From Natronococcus jeotgali DSM 18795 (GTDB lineage: Archaea > Halobacteriota > Halobacteria > Halobacteriales > Natrialbaceae): a stretch of DNA of 34,224 nt. Where the stretch lies: positions 7,711 to 41,934 of the forward strand of contig NZ_AOIA01000091.1 of NCBI RefSeq assembly GCF_000337695.1. Direction: 5' to 3'. Both the position numbers and the translations under genes were made by a program. Positions 1-8,372 of the stretch are shown here, in pieces; positions within the stretch are counted from its first letter, which is position 1; every line of letters begins with the position of its first letter. A model generated the notes under the pieces. That model worked only from the letters and a program-made list of their open reading frames with translations. It was not told the origin of the DNA and did not search any database.

Positions 1-62
1 TGCTCGCCCTGTTCCCGTTTCTGACGGTCGTCCTCTACCTCCTTCCGTACAGTGTGTTTTGA
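1..62 (+). CDS. C-terminal fragment of a membrane protein (5' truncated)
   Basis: The reading frame starting at base 3 runs to a TGA at 60-62 and encodes about 19 residues that are almost all hydrophobic (LALFPFLTVVLYLLPYSVF). It looks like the last transmembrane helix of a membrane protein whose gene lies left of the window. Nothing more can be said about its function. The other two forward frames give either an early stop or a non-hydrophobic peptide, so this frame is preferred. Confidence 0.45.
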   Translation, partial: LALFPFLTVVLYLLPYSVF

Positions 63-283
63 CCAACTCATGGTCTGTTGTCCCGTTTGATCCCGATACC
101 GCCACAACCATCCCGCCATCGACGCACTGCAAAAGATGCGCTCCTCAAAATACCACCTGTAAAACGGGTCGTATTGCGATCCGGCAAAGGGACTGCTGGG
201 TTTACGGGGCGGACAATTATCCCAACCGGGACGTTCGGTACGGAAATCGAAACGCCAGTTCTCGAGCGCGTCTCGCGCACTGG

Positions 284-312
284 TATTTATAATTATTAAT
301 AATAAACCTATA
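284..312 (+). promoter_or_regulatory. AT-rich promoter (TATA/BRE region) of the flavin oxidase
   Basis: A run of almost pure A/T (TATTTATAATTATTAATAATAAA onward) stands out against GC-rich surroundings, 35-63 bases before the ATG at 347. It is the only TATA-like stretch in the 63-346 gap. The rest of that gap shows no gene or repeat that I can support. Confidence 0.6.
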
Positions 313-346
313 TCTCTGTTGGCGTCGTCCCTTCGGTAGAGACTGC

Positions 347-1741
347 ATGGCAGTAACAACCACGCCCACAGACGACGAGGCAGACGTACTGGAAGAACAG
401 CTCCGGGGCGAGTTACTCCGCCCCGGCGACTCGGGGTACGACGAAGCGCGCTCCGTCTGGAACGGGATGATCGATCGCCATCCGGCGATGATCGTGCAGG
501 CGAGAGGCGTTTCGGACGCGATCGCCGCAGTGTCTTTCGCTCGTGAATACGAGCTACTGCTCTCGGTTCGCGGCGCCGGACACAACATCGCGGGGAACGC
601 GGTCTGTGACGACGGCCTCGAGCTCGATCTCTCGCGGATGCGATCGGTACGGGTCGATCCGGCCGGCAAAACGGCGCAGGTCGAACCGGGAGCAACGCTC
701 GCCGACGTCGACCACGAAACGCAGGAGTTCGGGCTCGCGACGCCGCTCGGAATCAACTCGACGACCGGCGTCGCGGGCCTCACGCTCGGCGGCGGCTTCG
801 GTTGGCTCACCCGAAAATACGGCATGACCGTGGACAACCTCCGGTCGGTCGACGTCGTCACCGCAGACGGCGAGTTGCGACACGCAAGCGAAGGGGAGAA
901 CGCGGATCTCTTCTGGGGCGTCCGCGGCGGCAGCGGCAACTTCGGCGTCGTCACTTCCTTCGAGTTCGACCTCCACGAGGTCGGCCCCGAAGTACTGTCC
1001 GGACCGATCGTCTACTCCGGCGAGGACGCCCCCGCGGTCCTCAGACACGTTCGGGACTTCAACGAAGACGCTCCCGACGAGTCCGCCGTCTGGACGATTC
1101 TTCGTGCCGCGCCGCCGCTACCGTTCCTTCCCGAGAGCGTTCACGGCGTCGGCGTCGTCATCGTCGTCGCGTTCTACGCCGGCTCCCTCGAGAAAGGCGA
1201 GGAGGTGCTGGCGCCGATTCGAGAGTTCGGCGATCCCATCGCCGACGCGGTCGGACCGCACCGGTACGCGGAGTTCCAGCAGGCGTTCGATCCACTGTTA
1301 GCCGAAGGTGCCCGAAACTACTGGAAGTCACACAACTTCGACGAACTCTCCGACGACGCTATCGACACCGCGATCGAATACGCCGAGAAACTTCCGTCGC
1401 CCCTGTCCGAAATCTTCTTCGGACAGGTCGGCGGTGCGATGGCTCGCGTGCCGACGGACGCGACGGCGTACCCGCACCGCGACGCAGCGTACGCGATGAA
1501 CGTCCACACGCGCTGGGAGGATCCCGCCATGGACGATCGATGTATCGCCTGGACCAGGGAGTTCTACGAGGACATGCGGACGCACGCGACGGGCGGCGTC
1601 TACGTAAACTTCATCAGCGAACTCGAGGGGGAGGAATCCCTCGCCTACGGTGAGAACCACGATCGGCTGGTCGAGGTGAAAACGAGATACGATCCGACGA
1701 ACCTGTTCCGGATGAACCAGAACGTCGAACCGGCGGCGTGA
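347..1741 (+). CDS. FAD-binding oxidoreductase, berberine-bridge-like (464 aa)
   Basis: Flavin-dependent oxidase of the PCMH/BBE family, probably oxidising a sugar or other alcohol with O2 as acceptor; the substrate is unknown. The N-terminal FAD domain carries the RGAGHNIAG motif, where His79 is the residue that in this family is covalently bound to the FAD 8-alpha carbon. The later stretch GINSTTGVAGLTLGGGFG has Asn at the position of the second, Cys linkage of bicovalent members, so a single covalent bond is expected. The C-terminus ends in the BBE signature RYDPTNLFRMNQN. The length is normal and no signal peptide is visible, so it is likely cytoplasmic. It stands alone: the next gene is convergent. 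The ATG at 347 follows a strong AT-rich promoter. Confidence 0.9.
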   Translation: MAVTTTPTDDEADVLEEQLRGELLRPGDSGYDEARSVWNGMIDRHPAMIVQARGVSDAIAAVSFAREYELLLSVRGAGHNIAGNAVCDDGLELDLSRMRSVRVDPAGKTAQVEPGATLADVDHETQEFGLATPLGINSTTGVAGLTLGGGFGWLTRKYGMTVDNLRSVDVVTADGELRHASEGENADLFWGVRGGSGNFGVVTSFEFDLHEVGPEVLSGPIVYSGEDAPAVLRHVRDFNEDAPDESAVWTILRAAPPLPFLPESVHGVGVVIVVAFYAGSLEKGEEVLAPIREFGDPIADAVGPHRYAEFQQAFDPLLAEGARNYWKSHNFDELSDDAIDTAIEYAEKLPSPLSEIFFGQVGGAMARVPTDATAYPHRDAAYAMNVHTRWEDPAMDDRCIAWTREFYEDMRTHATGGVYVNFISELEGEESLAYGENHDRLVEVKTRYDPTNLFRMNQNVEPAA

Positions 1742-2063
1742 GGGAGCCGATTCCGCTCTCCCGCGCTCGGCGGCCGATCGGCTGGCGGAGCGATACGTTC
1801 GGTCGGAACACGCCGGTACCTCGATCGTCCGGCGGTCGTTCCGTGTGTGTCCGAACGTCGGCGGGAGACCCCGCCGCGGCCGTCCGTTCGACGGGGGCGA
1901 CGAACGGCGCGAGCAGTTCTTCGAACGCACCGTCGCAAATCGCCTCATCGCCTCTCCCGGCGGGCTCGGCGTTCGGTTCACCAGTCGTCCGGTACCGATT
2001 GCGCTTCCCCGCGAACGAGCGCACAGACGCTCCGTGAGCGGGCTTCGACCCGGCACCGTCGCG
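1742..2063. other. Intergenic region between convergent genes
   Basis: The 322 bases separate the 3' ends of the flavin oxidase and the MFS gene. All open frames here translate to Arg/Ser/Pro-rich peptides typical of antisense or non-coding haloarchaeal DNA. I see no promoter, repeat or RNA gene. Confidence 0.5.
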
Positions 2064-3311
2064 TTACGCCGACGTGCTGCGAGCACCGACTCGAGCCAGG
2101 CGAACGGGCCCCGCGACGACGGCGACGCCCGTCGCGGCGACGGCGACGATACTCGATGCGAGCAGGAGGGGGTCGTACCCGACACCCGCGGTGATCGCCA
2201 GCCCGGCGAACGCGACCGGTCCGGCGGTGCGACCGAGGAACGTGGTGCTGTTGCGCAGGCTCATCGCGCCGGCGAGGTACTCCGTGGTAACCCTGTCGCT
2301 CACGGCCGCGTCGACGACCGGCATCAGCAGTCCGACGCCGGCGCCGACGACCAGGACTGCGACGATCGTCCCGACCAGGCCGGCCGCGGCCCACGCGGCC
2401 GCGAACCCGACGGCGTAGCAGGCGAACCCGGCCGCGATCAGCCACTCGTTCGAGAGGTATCGTGCCAGCCGGCCGCTCGAGAGTGCGACCACCATCGAGG
2501 CCGTCTCCGAGACCAGGATGACGGCACCGATCAGTACGGGGGCAAGCGTCGTCGCGAGGACGAACGGCATCGCCGTGAACACCACCCCGAACAGCAGGAA
2601 TTCGGTGAGGAACGCGACGCCGAACAGCGCCGCGAGCGCCGGCGTGAGGACCGTTCGGGCGGCGTCGGCGAGGTACGCGATTCCGCCCTTGTCGTCGGTG
2701 CGTTCCGGTTCCTCGAGCGCAACCTGTGCGAACGCGGCGATCGGGAGCGCTGCCAGGTACGCGAGAAACGGCGCGTTCCACGCGATACCGGCGAGCGCCC
2801 CGCCCACGACGGGAAACAGAGCGGCGGTCGCGGAGAGGACCGCGACGTTCGCACCCAGCACCGCGTTTCGCTGCACGCCGTCGAACGCGTCGCCGACGAG
2901 CGTGACCGTGGTGATGAAGATCGCAGCGGCGGCGGTTCCCTGCGCGACCCGGAGCGCGAGCAGGGCCTCGAACGTCGGCGCGACCGCCATCGCTCCGCCG
3001 AGGACGCCGAACGCGATCAGCCCGCCGACGAGCACTCGCTTCCGACCGACGCGATCGGCGAGGATGCCGATGAACGGTGAGAGAACGATTCCCACGAGGA
3101 AGTAGGTGCTTACCAGGAGACTCGCCTGCGCGTCGGTGATCCCGAACGCGTCCCTGAACACCGGCAGAGCGGGACTGATCAGCGGCACGCCGAGCGGCGC
3201 CAGCGCCGTACTCGTCAACACGATCTGTACCGTCCGGGATCGCCACGGGACGGCTTCGTTCCGTTCGCTCGTCGATCCCGTTCGCCTGTCGGACTCGGTT
3301 CTCCGTTCCAT
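2064..3311 (-). CDS. MFS transporter, DHA1-type drug/metabolite exporter (415 aa)
   Basis: Major facilitator with about 12 hydrophobic segments and a highly charged cytoplasmic N-terminus. The loop between helices 2 and 3 carries the MFS signature GILADRVGRKRVL (motif A), and the first helix region (APLGVPLISPALPVFRDAFG) resembles proton-coupled drug/solute exporters of the DHA1 group. The substrate cannot be inferred. The ATG at 3311 is chosen over a GTG at 3365 because the extra 18 residues are non-hydrophobic and the upstream start lies close to the divergent regulator. The neighbouring HTH gene starts divergently about 110-160 bases away, a common arrangement for an exporter and its regulator. 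Confidence 0.85.
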   Translation of the reverse strand: MERRTESDRRTGSTSERNEAVPWRSRTVQIVLTSTALAPLGVPLISPALPVFRDAFGITDAQASLLVSTYFLVGIVLSPFIGILADRVGRKRVLVGGLIAFGVLGGAMAVAPTFEALLALRVAQGTAAAAIFITTVTLVGDAFDGVQRNAVLGANVAVLSATAALFPVVGGALAGIAWNAPFLAYLAALPIAAFAQVALEEPERTDDKGGIAYLADAARTVLTPALAALFGVAFLTEFLLFGVVFTAMPFVLATTLAPVLIGAVILVSETASMVVALSSGRLARYLSNEWLIAAGFACYAVGFAAAWAAAGLVGTIVAVLVVGAGVGLLMPVVDAAVSDRVTTEYLAGAMSLRNSTTFLGRTAGPVAFAGLAITAGVGYDPLLLASSIVAVAATGVAVVAGPVRLARVGARSTSA

Positions 3312-3470
3312 GGCCGTATGGACGCGCTCGGCCCTCGTGTAGTCAGTTATCGATCGCTCCCGCACCCCCGAAGTTCAGTATCGCCCGACAGAAGCCGTCT
3401 CAGCACCTGAGATAGATCTATGCGCGTGAGACGCGTAGCTTTCCTGATCAGCGGGATCGACGTGATCGAG

Positions 3471-4328
3471 ATGGGAAACACAGTCTTAGACGAAATTCTA
3501 GAAACCAGCCGCGAGCTGGAGTCGAGTACGGTATCGGCGCACGAACTCGGCGATCGAATGGCGACCGACGAGCTCCTCGACGTCGTCCGTCACCGCGACC
3601 TCCTCGAGGTGCTGGTAGCCGAACCGCTCGACCGGAACGACCTCGAGGCACAACTCGACGTCTCCCGAGCGACGAGCCACCGGTTCACTCGCTGGCTCGA
3701 GGACCACGATCTGGCCGAACGGGTCGACAACCGGTTCACACTGACTGGAAAGGGGCAGGCCTACGCCGACGCGGTCGTCCGTCTCGAGCGGGACCTGCGG
3801 GCTGCGACGGTGCTCGCTCCGTTGCTCGAGTCGATCTGTGAGAGACACCGGGAGTTCGTCGTCGCACCGTTTGCGGACGGGACGGTGACGACGGCGACGC
3901 CCGACGACCCCTACGCACCGACGTTCCGATTCGTGCAGCTACTGCGCGGGAGTGAGACGTTTCGCGGATTCAACACGGCCCCCATGCTCCCACCGGGACT
4001 CGCGGAGCCGTCGGAGCGGCTGTTCGACGGTCGCGACGTAGAACTCATCTACCTCCCCGAGGTCGTCGACGTACTCTTCGAGCGCTATCCCGATCAGCTT
4101 CACGAGGCCATCGACGCGGGACACCTGACGCTTCGGACGCGCGAGGCGCTTCCGTACGGCCTCGCCGTCTTCGACGATCGGGTCGGCGTCGCCGGCTACG
4201 ACGAACGAACCGGGATGATGCGCGTGTTCGTCGACTCCGACTCGGCCATCGCTCGCGGCTGGGCCGAGCGCGTCTTCGCGACGTACCGGGATCACTCCGA
4301 GCCGATCCGAGAGCGAACCGGTCCGTGA
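3471..4328 (+). CDS. Winged-helix transcriptional regulator with FilR1-type C-terminal domain (285 aa)
   Basis: Predicted DNA-binding regulator. Residues about 30-90 form a winged helix: RHRDLLEVLVAEPLDRNDLEAQLDVSRATSHR has the spacing of helix-turn-helix, followed by the wing RVDNRFTLTGKG. The remaining ~180 residues (REFVVAPFADG, FRGFNTAPMLPPG, and a tail around GVAGYDERTGMMRVFV) match the FilR1/DUF1724 effector-like domain common in haloarchaea. ATG 3471 is preferred; an in-frame ATG at 3420 would add 17 residues with no family character. It is divergent from the MFS exporter, so local control of that gene is plausible but not shown. Confidence 0.8.
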   Translation: MGNTVLDEILETSRELESSTVSAHELGDRMATDELLDVVRHRDLLEVLVAEPLDRNDLEAQLDVSRATSHRFTRWLEDHDLAERVDNRFTLTGKGQAYADAVVRLERDLRAATVLAPLLESICERHREFVVAPFADGTVTTATPDDPYAPTFRFVQLLRGSETFRGFNTAPMLPPGLAEPSERLFDGRDVELIYLPEVVDVLFERYPDQLHEAIDAGHLTLRTREALPYGLAVFDDRVGVAGYDERTGMMRVFVDSDSAIARGWAERVFATYRDHSEPIRERTGP

Positions 4329-4408
4329 GCGGCGCGCTGTCGGATCACGGATCGAGGCGGGTGTAGCGGTGAAAAAAGTGGCGGTCGGTGCTCGCTGCGA
4401 CTCGGCGT

Positions 4409-4879
4409 CTACTCGTCCCGTCCGCCGATAGTGACGACGGTGCTGTCGAACGGCATCAGGGTCTCGTCGAACGTCGCGGTGAGTTCGTCGTTCGGAAAGA
4501 ACCCGATAACTCGAGCGGTCGCGTCGCCGACGTTTCGAATTCCGTGTGGTTCCATCTCGGGAACGATCGCGCACTGCCCGCTCGAGAGCTCGACCCTCTC
4601 CTCGCCGACCGACGCCTCGACCGTTCCGTCGACGACGACGAGCAGTTCCTCGTTGCTGTCGCGGTGGGTCGGCAGGTAGTTTCCGGGTTCGATCTCGAGA
4701 CAGACGATCGTCACCTCCTCGCCCGCGACCTCGCCGGCGTTCGGCGTGCCCGGCGACAGCGGGAAGTATCCGCGGATCCGCGCGTTTTCGTCGCCCTCCT
4801 GCCAGACGTCCGTTCCCTCGAACCGATAGAGTTCTACTGGCTGTACCCCGCCGCGTCGAACGGTACCCTCTGTGGCCAT
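4409..4879 (-). CDS. Cupin-domain protein (156 aa)
   Basis: Small single-domain cupin. The conserved beta-barrel motifs are visible: motif 1 around LPTHRDSNEELLVVVDG (His and Glu ligands in an H-x5-E-E pattern) and motif 2 around CAIVPEMEPHGIRNVGD (a single His). The divalent metal ligands typical of cupins are therefore mostly present. No substrate can be assigned; such proteins include small sugar or aromatic-compound enzymes and sensors. The start at 4879 (MATEGTVRRGG) is chosen because sequence upstream in the same frame is Arg-rich shadow coding. It is downstream of and co-oriented with the ADP-dependent kinase, but 278 bases separate them, so co-transcription is uncertain. Confidence 0.8.
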   Translation of the reverse strand: MATEGTVRRGGVQPVELYRFEGTDVWQEGDENARIRGYFPLSPGTPNAGEVAGEEVTIVCLEIEPGNYLPTHRDSNEELLVVVDGTVEASVGEERVELSSGQCAIVPEMEPHGIRNVGDATARVIGFFPNDELTATFDETLMPFDSTVVTIGGRDE

Positions 4880-5157
4880 CTGCGTTCCTCGTGATTCTCC
4901 GATTCGGAGCCGAGAGAGAAAAAAACGTCTCGAGCGCTCCGTCGTGAATCGGTGCGGTATACGCCCGCTCGAATCATAACCGTTGTGAACGCTCTCCCGA
5001 CGCGGCGGTGGACCCGTCCCGGTATCGCTCGATCCGACGCGAGCGGCTGATCGAAACAGCCGCCCGTACCGACGTCTTGCACCGGGAGTCGACCGCTTCC
5101 CGACTCGTAGGTGACCCGGACCGGTCGCGGCGGCGATAGACGCTCCCGAACGGACGG

Positions 5158-6543
5158 TTACCGATCCCGTCCGTCGCAACCGTCGGCGACGGCGAGCTCG
5201 AGGAGGAAACTCGACGCGGAAACGATGTCGCCGATCCCAACCGTCCCCGCGGGATCGTCGACGACGCGGTTGGGACAGGCGACAACCGTCGGGGTGCAAA
5301 GGACGCCGTTCTCGGCCGTCTCCTCGAGGTGGTCTGCGAGAAGCGCGACCGCGTCGGTACCGTTCGCCGACGGCTCGTACTCCAGTCCCGTCTCGAGGTC
5401 GTCGGGAGACGTGATCCCGCCCAGTGCGGCCTTCGTCGCGGCGTTGACGGCGGCGAACTCGAGGCCGCGTTCGACCGCCTTCGAGGGGAGGTACGAGTCC
5501 GTTACGGAGAGGTGGTACTCCATCGCGTGAAGCCGGAGACACTCGACGCCGAGTTCGTCTCGGAGCGCGTCGAGCATACGATAGTGGGTGAGGATCTCGT
5601 CGGGTTCGAACGGCGTCTCTTCCGTCGGTGCCGCGTCGACCGCGCCGAGTTCGGCGTCCTCGTAGAGGAGGGCGAGTTCGTACGGATCCGTGCCGACGAC
5701 GGTCGCCTCGGGCAGGATCCACCTGTAGATGCTCTCCCGGAGGTCGTCGTCGTGGGTCACGGCGTACTCGATGTGGATCGGCAGCCTCCCGGATCGGAGT
5801 CGACGGATGACCGCTCGAGCGTGACGGTGAGCCTCCTCGTAGCCCTCCTCGACGTGGTCGGGCGTGAGATTGTGATAGCCGGCCAGCAGCGCGCCGTCGA
5901 CGACCTCGCCGATCTGATCGACGTGCGCGTCGAGGTCGCCGGCCACGAGATCGAACTCCGGCGGTCGCGAAGCCGCGATGAACCGGGCGTCTTCGAACGC
6001 CCGGACGTCGAAGAGTTCGTCGCCGACCCTGAACTCGAACACCCAGTTGATCTTCGTCCGGTCCGCGTCGACGGATTCGTACAGCGGAGCGAACTTCACC
6101 TCACCGTCCTCGACCAGGGGAAACTCTACCGCGTCCGGGTGGTCGAACATCGAGAGCTGTCGGTCCGAGAGCAGATACGTGTACACGACCGGCGACGCAC
6201 CCAGCGAAGCGGCGAGGTTCGTCATGATTCCCGTCTGGCCGCCCATCTGCTGGGTGTCGGGCTCCAGCTCCGCCTCGAGCGCGGCCGCGAACTCGTCGGT
6301 CATCGCGACCTCGTCGCCACGGCCCGCCGCCATCGCGTGCGTGATCGCCGTCGCGAGGTCGCGTTTCGACGCCAGCGGACTCGGCGGGTGACGGTCGCCG
6401 GGGTCGGACGGCCGCTCGAGGGACGACTCGAGGCCCTCGCCGACCCGGACGATCGCGTCGACGTTCGCGTTGTACGCGACGAACACCGGCAGCCCCTCGA
6501 GCGCTCGGATATCGGACTGTAACTGGGCCTGATCGTCCGTCAT
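5158..6543 (-). CDS. ADP-dependent glucokinase/phosphofructokinase family protein (461 aa)
   Basis: Member of the archaeal ADP-dependent sugar kinase family (ribokinase-like fold), which phosphorylates glucose and/or fructose-6-phosphate using ADP instead of ATP. The N-terminal sugar-contact motif is VAYNANVDAIV. The GGQTGIMTNLAASLGA stretch is the NXXG-type region. The C-terminal GTVGIGD motif carries the catalytic base Asp439 of the GXGD signature. Length fits the family (about 450-480). Whether it prefers glucose or fructose-6-P cannot be read from sequence alone. Haloarchaea mostly degrade glucose by a semi-phosphorylative Entner-Doudoroff route, so a free-glucose kinase would be notable. 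It is a single minus-strand gene, with the cupin downstream and a divergent membrane protein upstream. Confidence 0.85.
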   Translation of the reverse strand: MTDDQAQLQSDIRALEGLPVFVAYNANVDAIVRVGEGLESSLERPSDPGDRHPPSPLASKRDLATAITHAMAAGRGDEVAMTDEFAAALEAELEPDTQQMGGQTGIMTNLAASLGASPVVYTYLLSDRQLSMFDHPDAVEFPLVEDGEVKFAPLYESVDADRTKINWVFEFRVGDELFDVRAFEDARFIAASRPPEFDLVAGDLDAHVDQIGEVVDGALLAGYHNLTPDHVEEGYEEAHRHARAVIRRLRSGRLPIHIEYAVTHDDDLRESIYRWILPEATVVGTDPYELALLYEDAELGAVDAAPTEETPFEPDEILTHYRMLDALRDELGVECLRLHAMEYHLSVTDSYLPSKAVERGLEFAAVNAATKAALGGITSPDDLETGLEYEPSANGTDAVALLADHLEETAENGVLCTPTVVACPNRVVDDPAGTVGIGDIVSASSFLLELAVADGCDGRDR

Positions 6544-6741
6544 GGTGCGGGTGCTCCCACCGCCAGCGAGTTAACGCTGTGCGTCGGCCGAAACGCCGGT
6601 GACGCGCAGTTCGGGTCCGGCGTACCCGGACCGTGGTTCGATGATCGATCGCGTACTTGCTCGGCGACGCGTTACTAGACCGCCGCTCGAGCCGAGGCCG
6701 GTATCCCTATGGTTTCCGCCTGGCCACTACGAACTGGCACC

Positions 6742-7299
6742 ATGAAAACGTCGATCGTACGCGGGGCGGAACGCAGGATCAGATGCGCACTGGTCGCGGT
6801 ATTCGTGGTCGGAGTCCGTCGGCGCGACCCGGGTGCGGTCGTAAACGCCGCCGTCGCGGCGGTGGGAACGCACCTTCCCGCCCTCGCCGAGCGGGCGTAC
6901 GGTATCGAGTTTCGACCCTGGCAGCGCGTGTACGTACAGACCGCGATGATCACCCACGCGATCGGAATGCTCGGTCCGTACGACGACGTCTGGTGGTGGG
7001 ATCACCTCACACATATGCACTCGTCGTCGATCCTGGGCGGTGCCGTCTTCGCGATCAGCCGGCATCGGGGCCGCGACCCTCGGCCCCGCGTCGTCGCCGC
7101 AGTCGTCTGTCTCGGACTCGCCTGGGAGATCGTCGAGTACGGCGTACACGCTGCGGGGAAACGTTTCGGTATCGAACCGGTACTCGTCTCGTACGGGAAA
7201 CGGGACACCGTTCTCGACCTCGGGTTCGATCTCGTGGGTGCGATACTCGTTCTCGCACTCGGCGACCGCGTTCTCGGCGATCTCGCCGCCGAGGCGTGA
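6742..7299 (+). CDS. DUF2238/YjdF-like membrane protein (185 aa)
   Basis: Integral membrane protein with about four to five helices. Family-type conserved polar residues are visible: WWWDHLTHMHSS (Asp plus three His in a short loop), LAWEIVEYGVH, and DTVLDLGFDLVGA near the end. These resemble the DUF2238 (YjdF) signature, an integral membrane family of unknown function whose Asp/His pattern suggests metal binding or hydrolysis inside the membrane (inference). ATG 6742 gives an N-terminus MKTSIVRGAERRIR that fits the family. An in-frame ATG at 6709 would add 11 residues and lies about 30 bases after a weak TATA-like GTTACTAG. The next gene, also a membrane protein with His/Asp motifs, follows after 165 bases. 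Confidence 0.75.
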   Translation: MKTSIVRGAERRIRCALVAVFVVGVRRRDPGAVVNAAVAAVGTHLPALAERAYGIEFRPWQRVYVQTAMITHAIGMLGPYDDVWWWDHLTHMHSSSILGGAVFAISRHRGRDPRPRVVAAVVCLGLAWEIVEYGVHAAGKRFGIEPVLVSYGKRDTVLDLGFDLVGAILVLALGDRVLGDLAAEA

Positions 7300-7464
7300 G
7301 CATCGGGGGTCCCGACGGGAACGGTCACTCGGGAACTCGAGTCACGCTCCGTCGCCCACTCGAGCGCGCCGTTTCGTCGGCGACGGTCGACAGTCGCGCG
7401 CGACGGAACGACACACCGTCCGCAAGAAACCCATTTACAGCTCTAACCGCTAAGACGGGTCACG

Positions 7465-8070
7465 ATGATGGCGACGACTCACGCGCTCTTGGGGATGGCA
7501 CTCGCACTCCCCGTCCTCGCGATCGCCCCGGAGCTCGCCCCGGCCGCGTTCGTCGCCGGGCTCGCCGGCGGACTCGCCCCCGACCTCGATCTCTACGCCG
7601 GACACCGAAAGACGCTCCACTATCCCGTCTACGCGGCGCTTACAGCGGGGCTGGCTGCTGGACTGGCGGTCCTCGTTCCGTCGACGGCTACCGTCGCGCT
7701 CGCCGTCGGTCTGACTGCAGCGGCGGCACACGCCGCGACCGACGCCGCCGGTGGCGGCCTCGAGTTGCGCCCGTGGCTCGCGGACTCCGAGCGGGCGGTC
7801 TACAGCCACTACCACGACCGCTGGATCCGTCCGCGCCGCTGGGTGCGATACGATGGGGCGCCGGAAGACCTCGCGCTCGCCGCGGGCGCGGCGGCGCCGC
7901 TCGTCGTCGTGGCCGACGGGCCGGTTGCCGGGGCTGCGCTCGCGCTCCTCGCGGTGTCGGCCGTCTACGTCCTGTTGCGGAAACCGCTGGCGACCGTCGC
8001 CGAGCGACTCGCCCGGGCGGTCCCTGCTGGGCTACATCCGTACGTCCCCGAGCGGTATCGCGGCGTCTGA
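7465..8070 (+). CDS. YdjM-like membrane-bound metal-dependent hydrolase (DUF457 family, 201 aa)
   Basis: Predicted membrane-embedded metal-dependent hydrolase. The YdjM/DUF457 signatures are present in order: THALLGMALAL at the N-terminus (His6), GGLAPDLDLYAGHRKTLHYP (PDLD and HR..LHYP), and AAAAHAATDAAGGG (HxxTD-like). Family members have four or more transmembrane helices and no established substrate; some relate to phospholipase/nuclease-like metal sites. The length is typical. The start ATG-ATG at 7465/7468 is slightly ambiguous. It is co-oriented with the preceding membrane gene and could be co-transcribed, but the gap also allows an independent promoter. Confidence 0.8.
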   Translation: MMATTHALLGMALALPVLAIAPELAPAAFVAGLAGGLAPDLDLYAGHRKTLHYPVYAALTAGLAAGLAVLVPSTATVALAVGLTAAAAHAATDAAGGGLELRPWLADSERAVYSHYHDRWIRPRRWVRYDGAPEDLALAAGAAAPLVVVADGPVAGAALALLAVSAVYVLLRKPLATVAERLARAVPAGLHPYVPERYRGV

Positions 8071-8372
8071 TCGGCGTATCGTCCCATCAGCGCAGGGAAC
8101 GGTGCCGAGCCGACGATCCGCCGAGGGGCGCTTTCGAGCGAGTCGATCGGAGTTCGTAGACTCGAGTCGATCTAGCCCCGACTCTCGCGTCCGCTGGGGG
8201 CCGACGGGGGCGACAGTGCCGAAAGTCCGGTATCCTGACGCCCGTCGAGACGAACGACCGCTACACAGCGCCGTCGCGACCGAATACCCCGATTGAATGA
8301 CAAATTCACACCCGAATCGATCGCCACTCAGGCAGTCAATTATTATCTGACACGCCGTCGTAGAAGGGGGGC
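8071..8372. other. Intergenic region with sulfatase promoter
   Basis: The 302 bases hold no supportable gene. The right end contains an AT-rich element TCAATTATTATCTG at 8336-8349, 24-37 bases before the sulfatase ATG, placed as expected for an archaeal TATA box with a very short leader. Confidence 0.5.

Noticed and set aside
1845-3080. 411-residue plus-strand frame opposite the MFS gene
   Set aside because: Composition (Arg, Asp, Gly repeats without hydrophobic pattern) is that of antisense haloarchaeal DNA; the minus frame encodes a complete MFS protein.
5329-6522. 397-residue plus-strand frame opposite the ADP-dependent kinase
   Set aside because: Mirror of the kinase codons (Val/Arg/Asp-rich); no recognisable motif.
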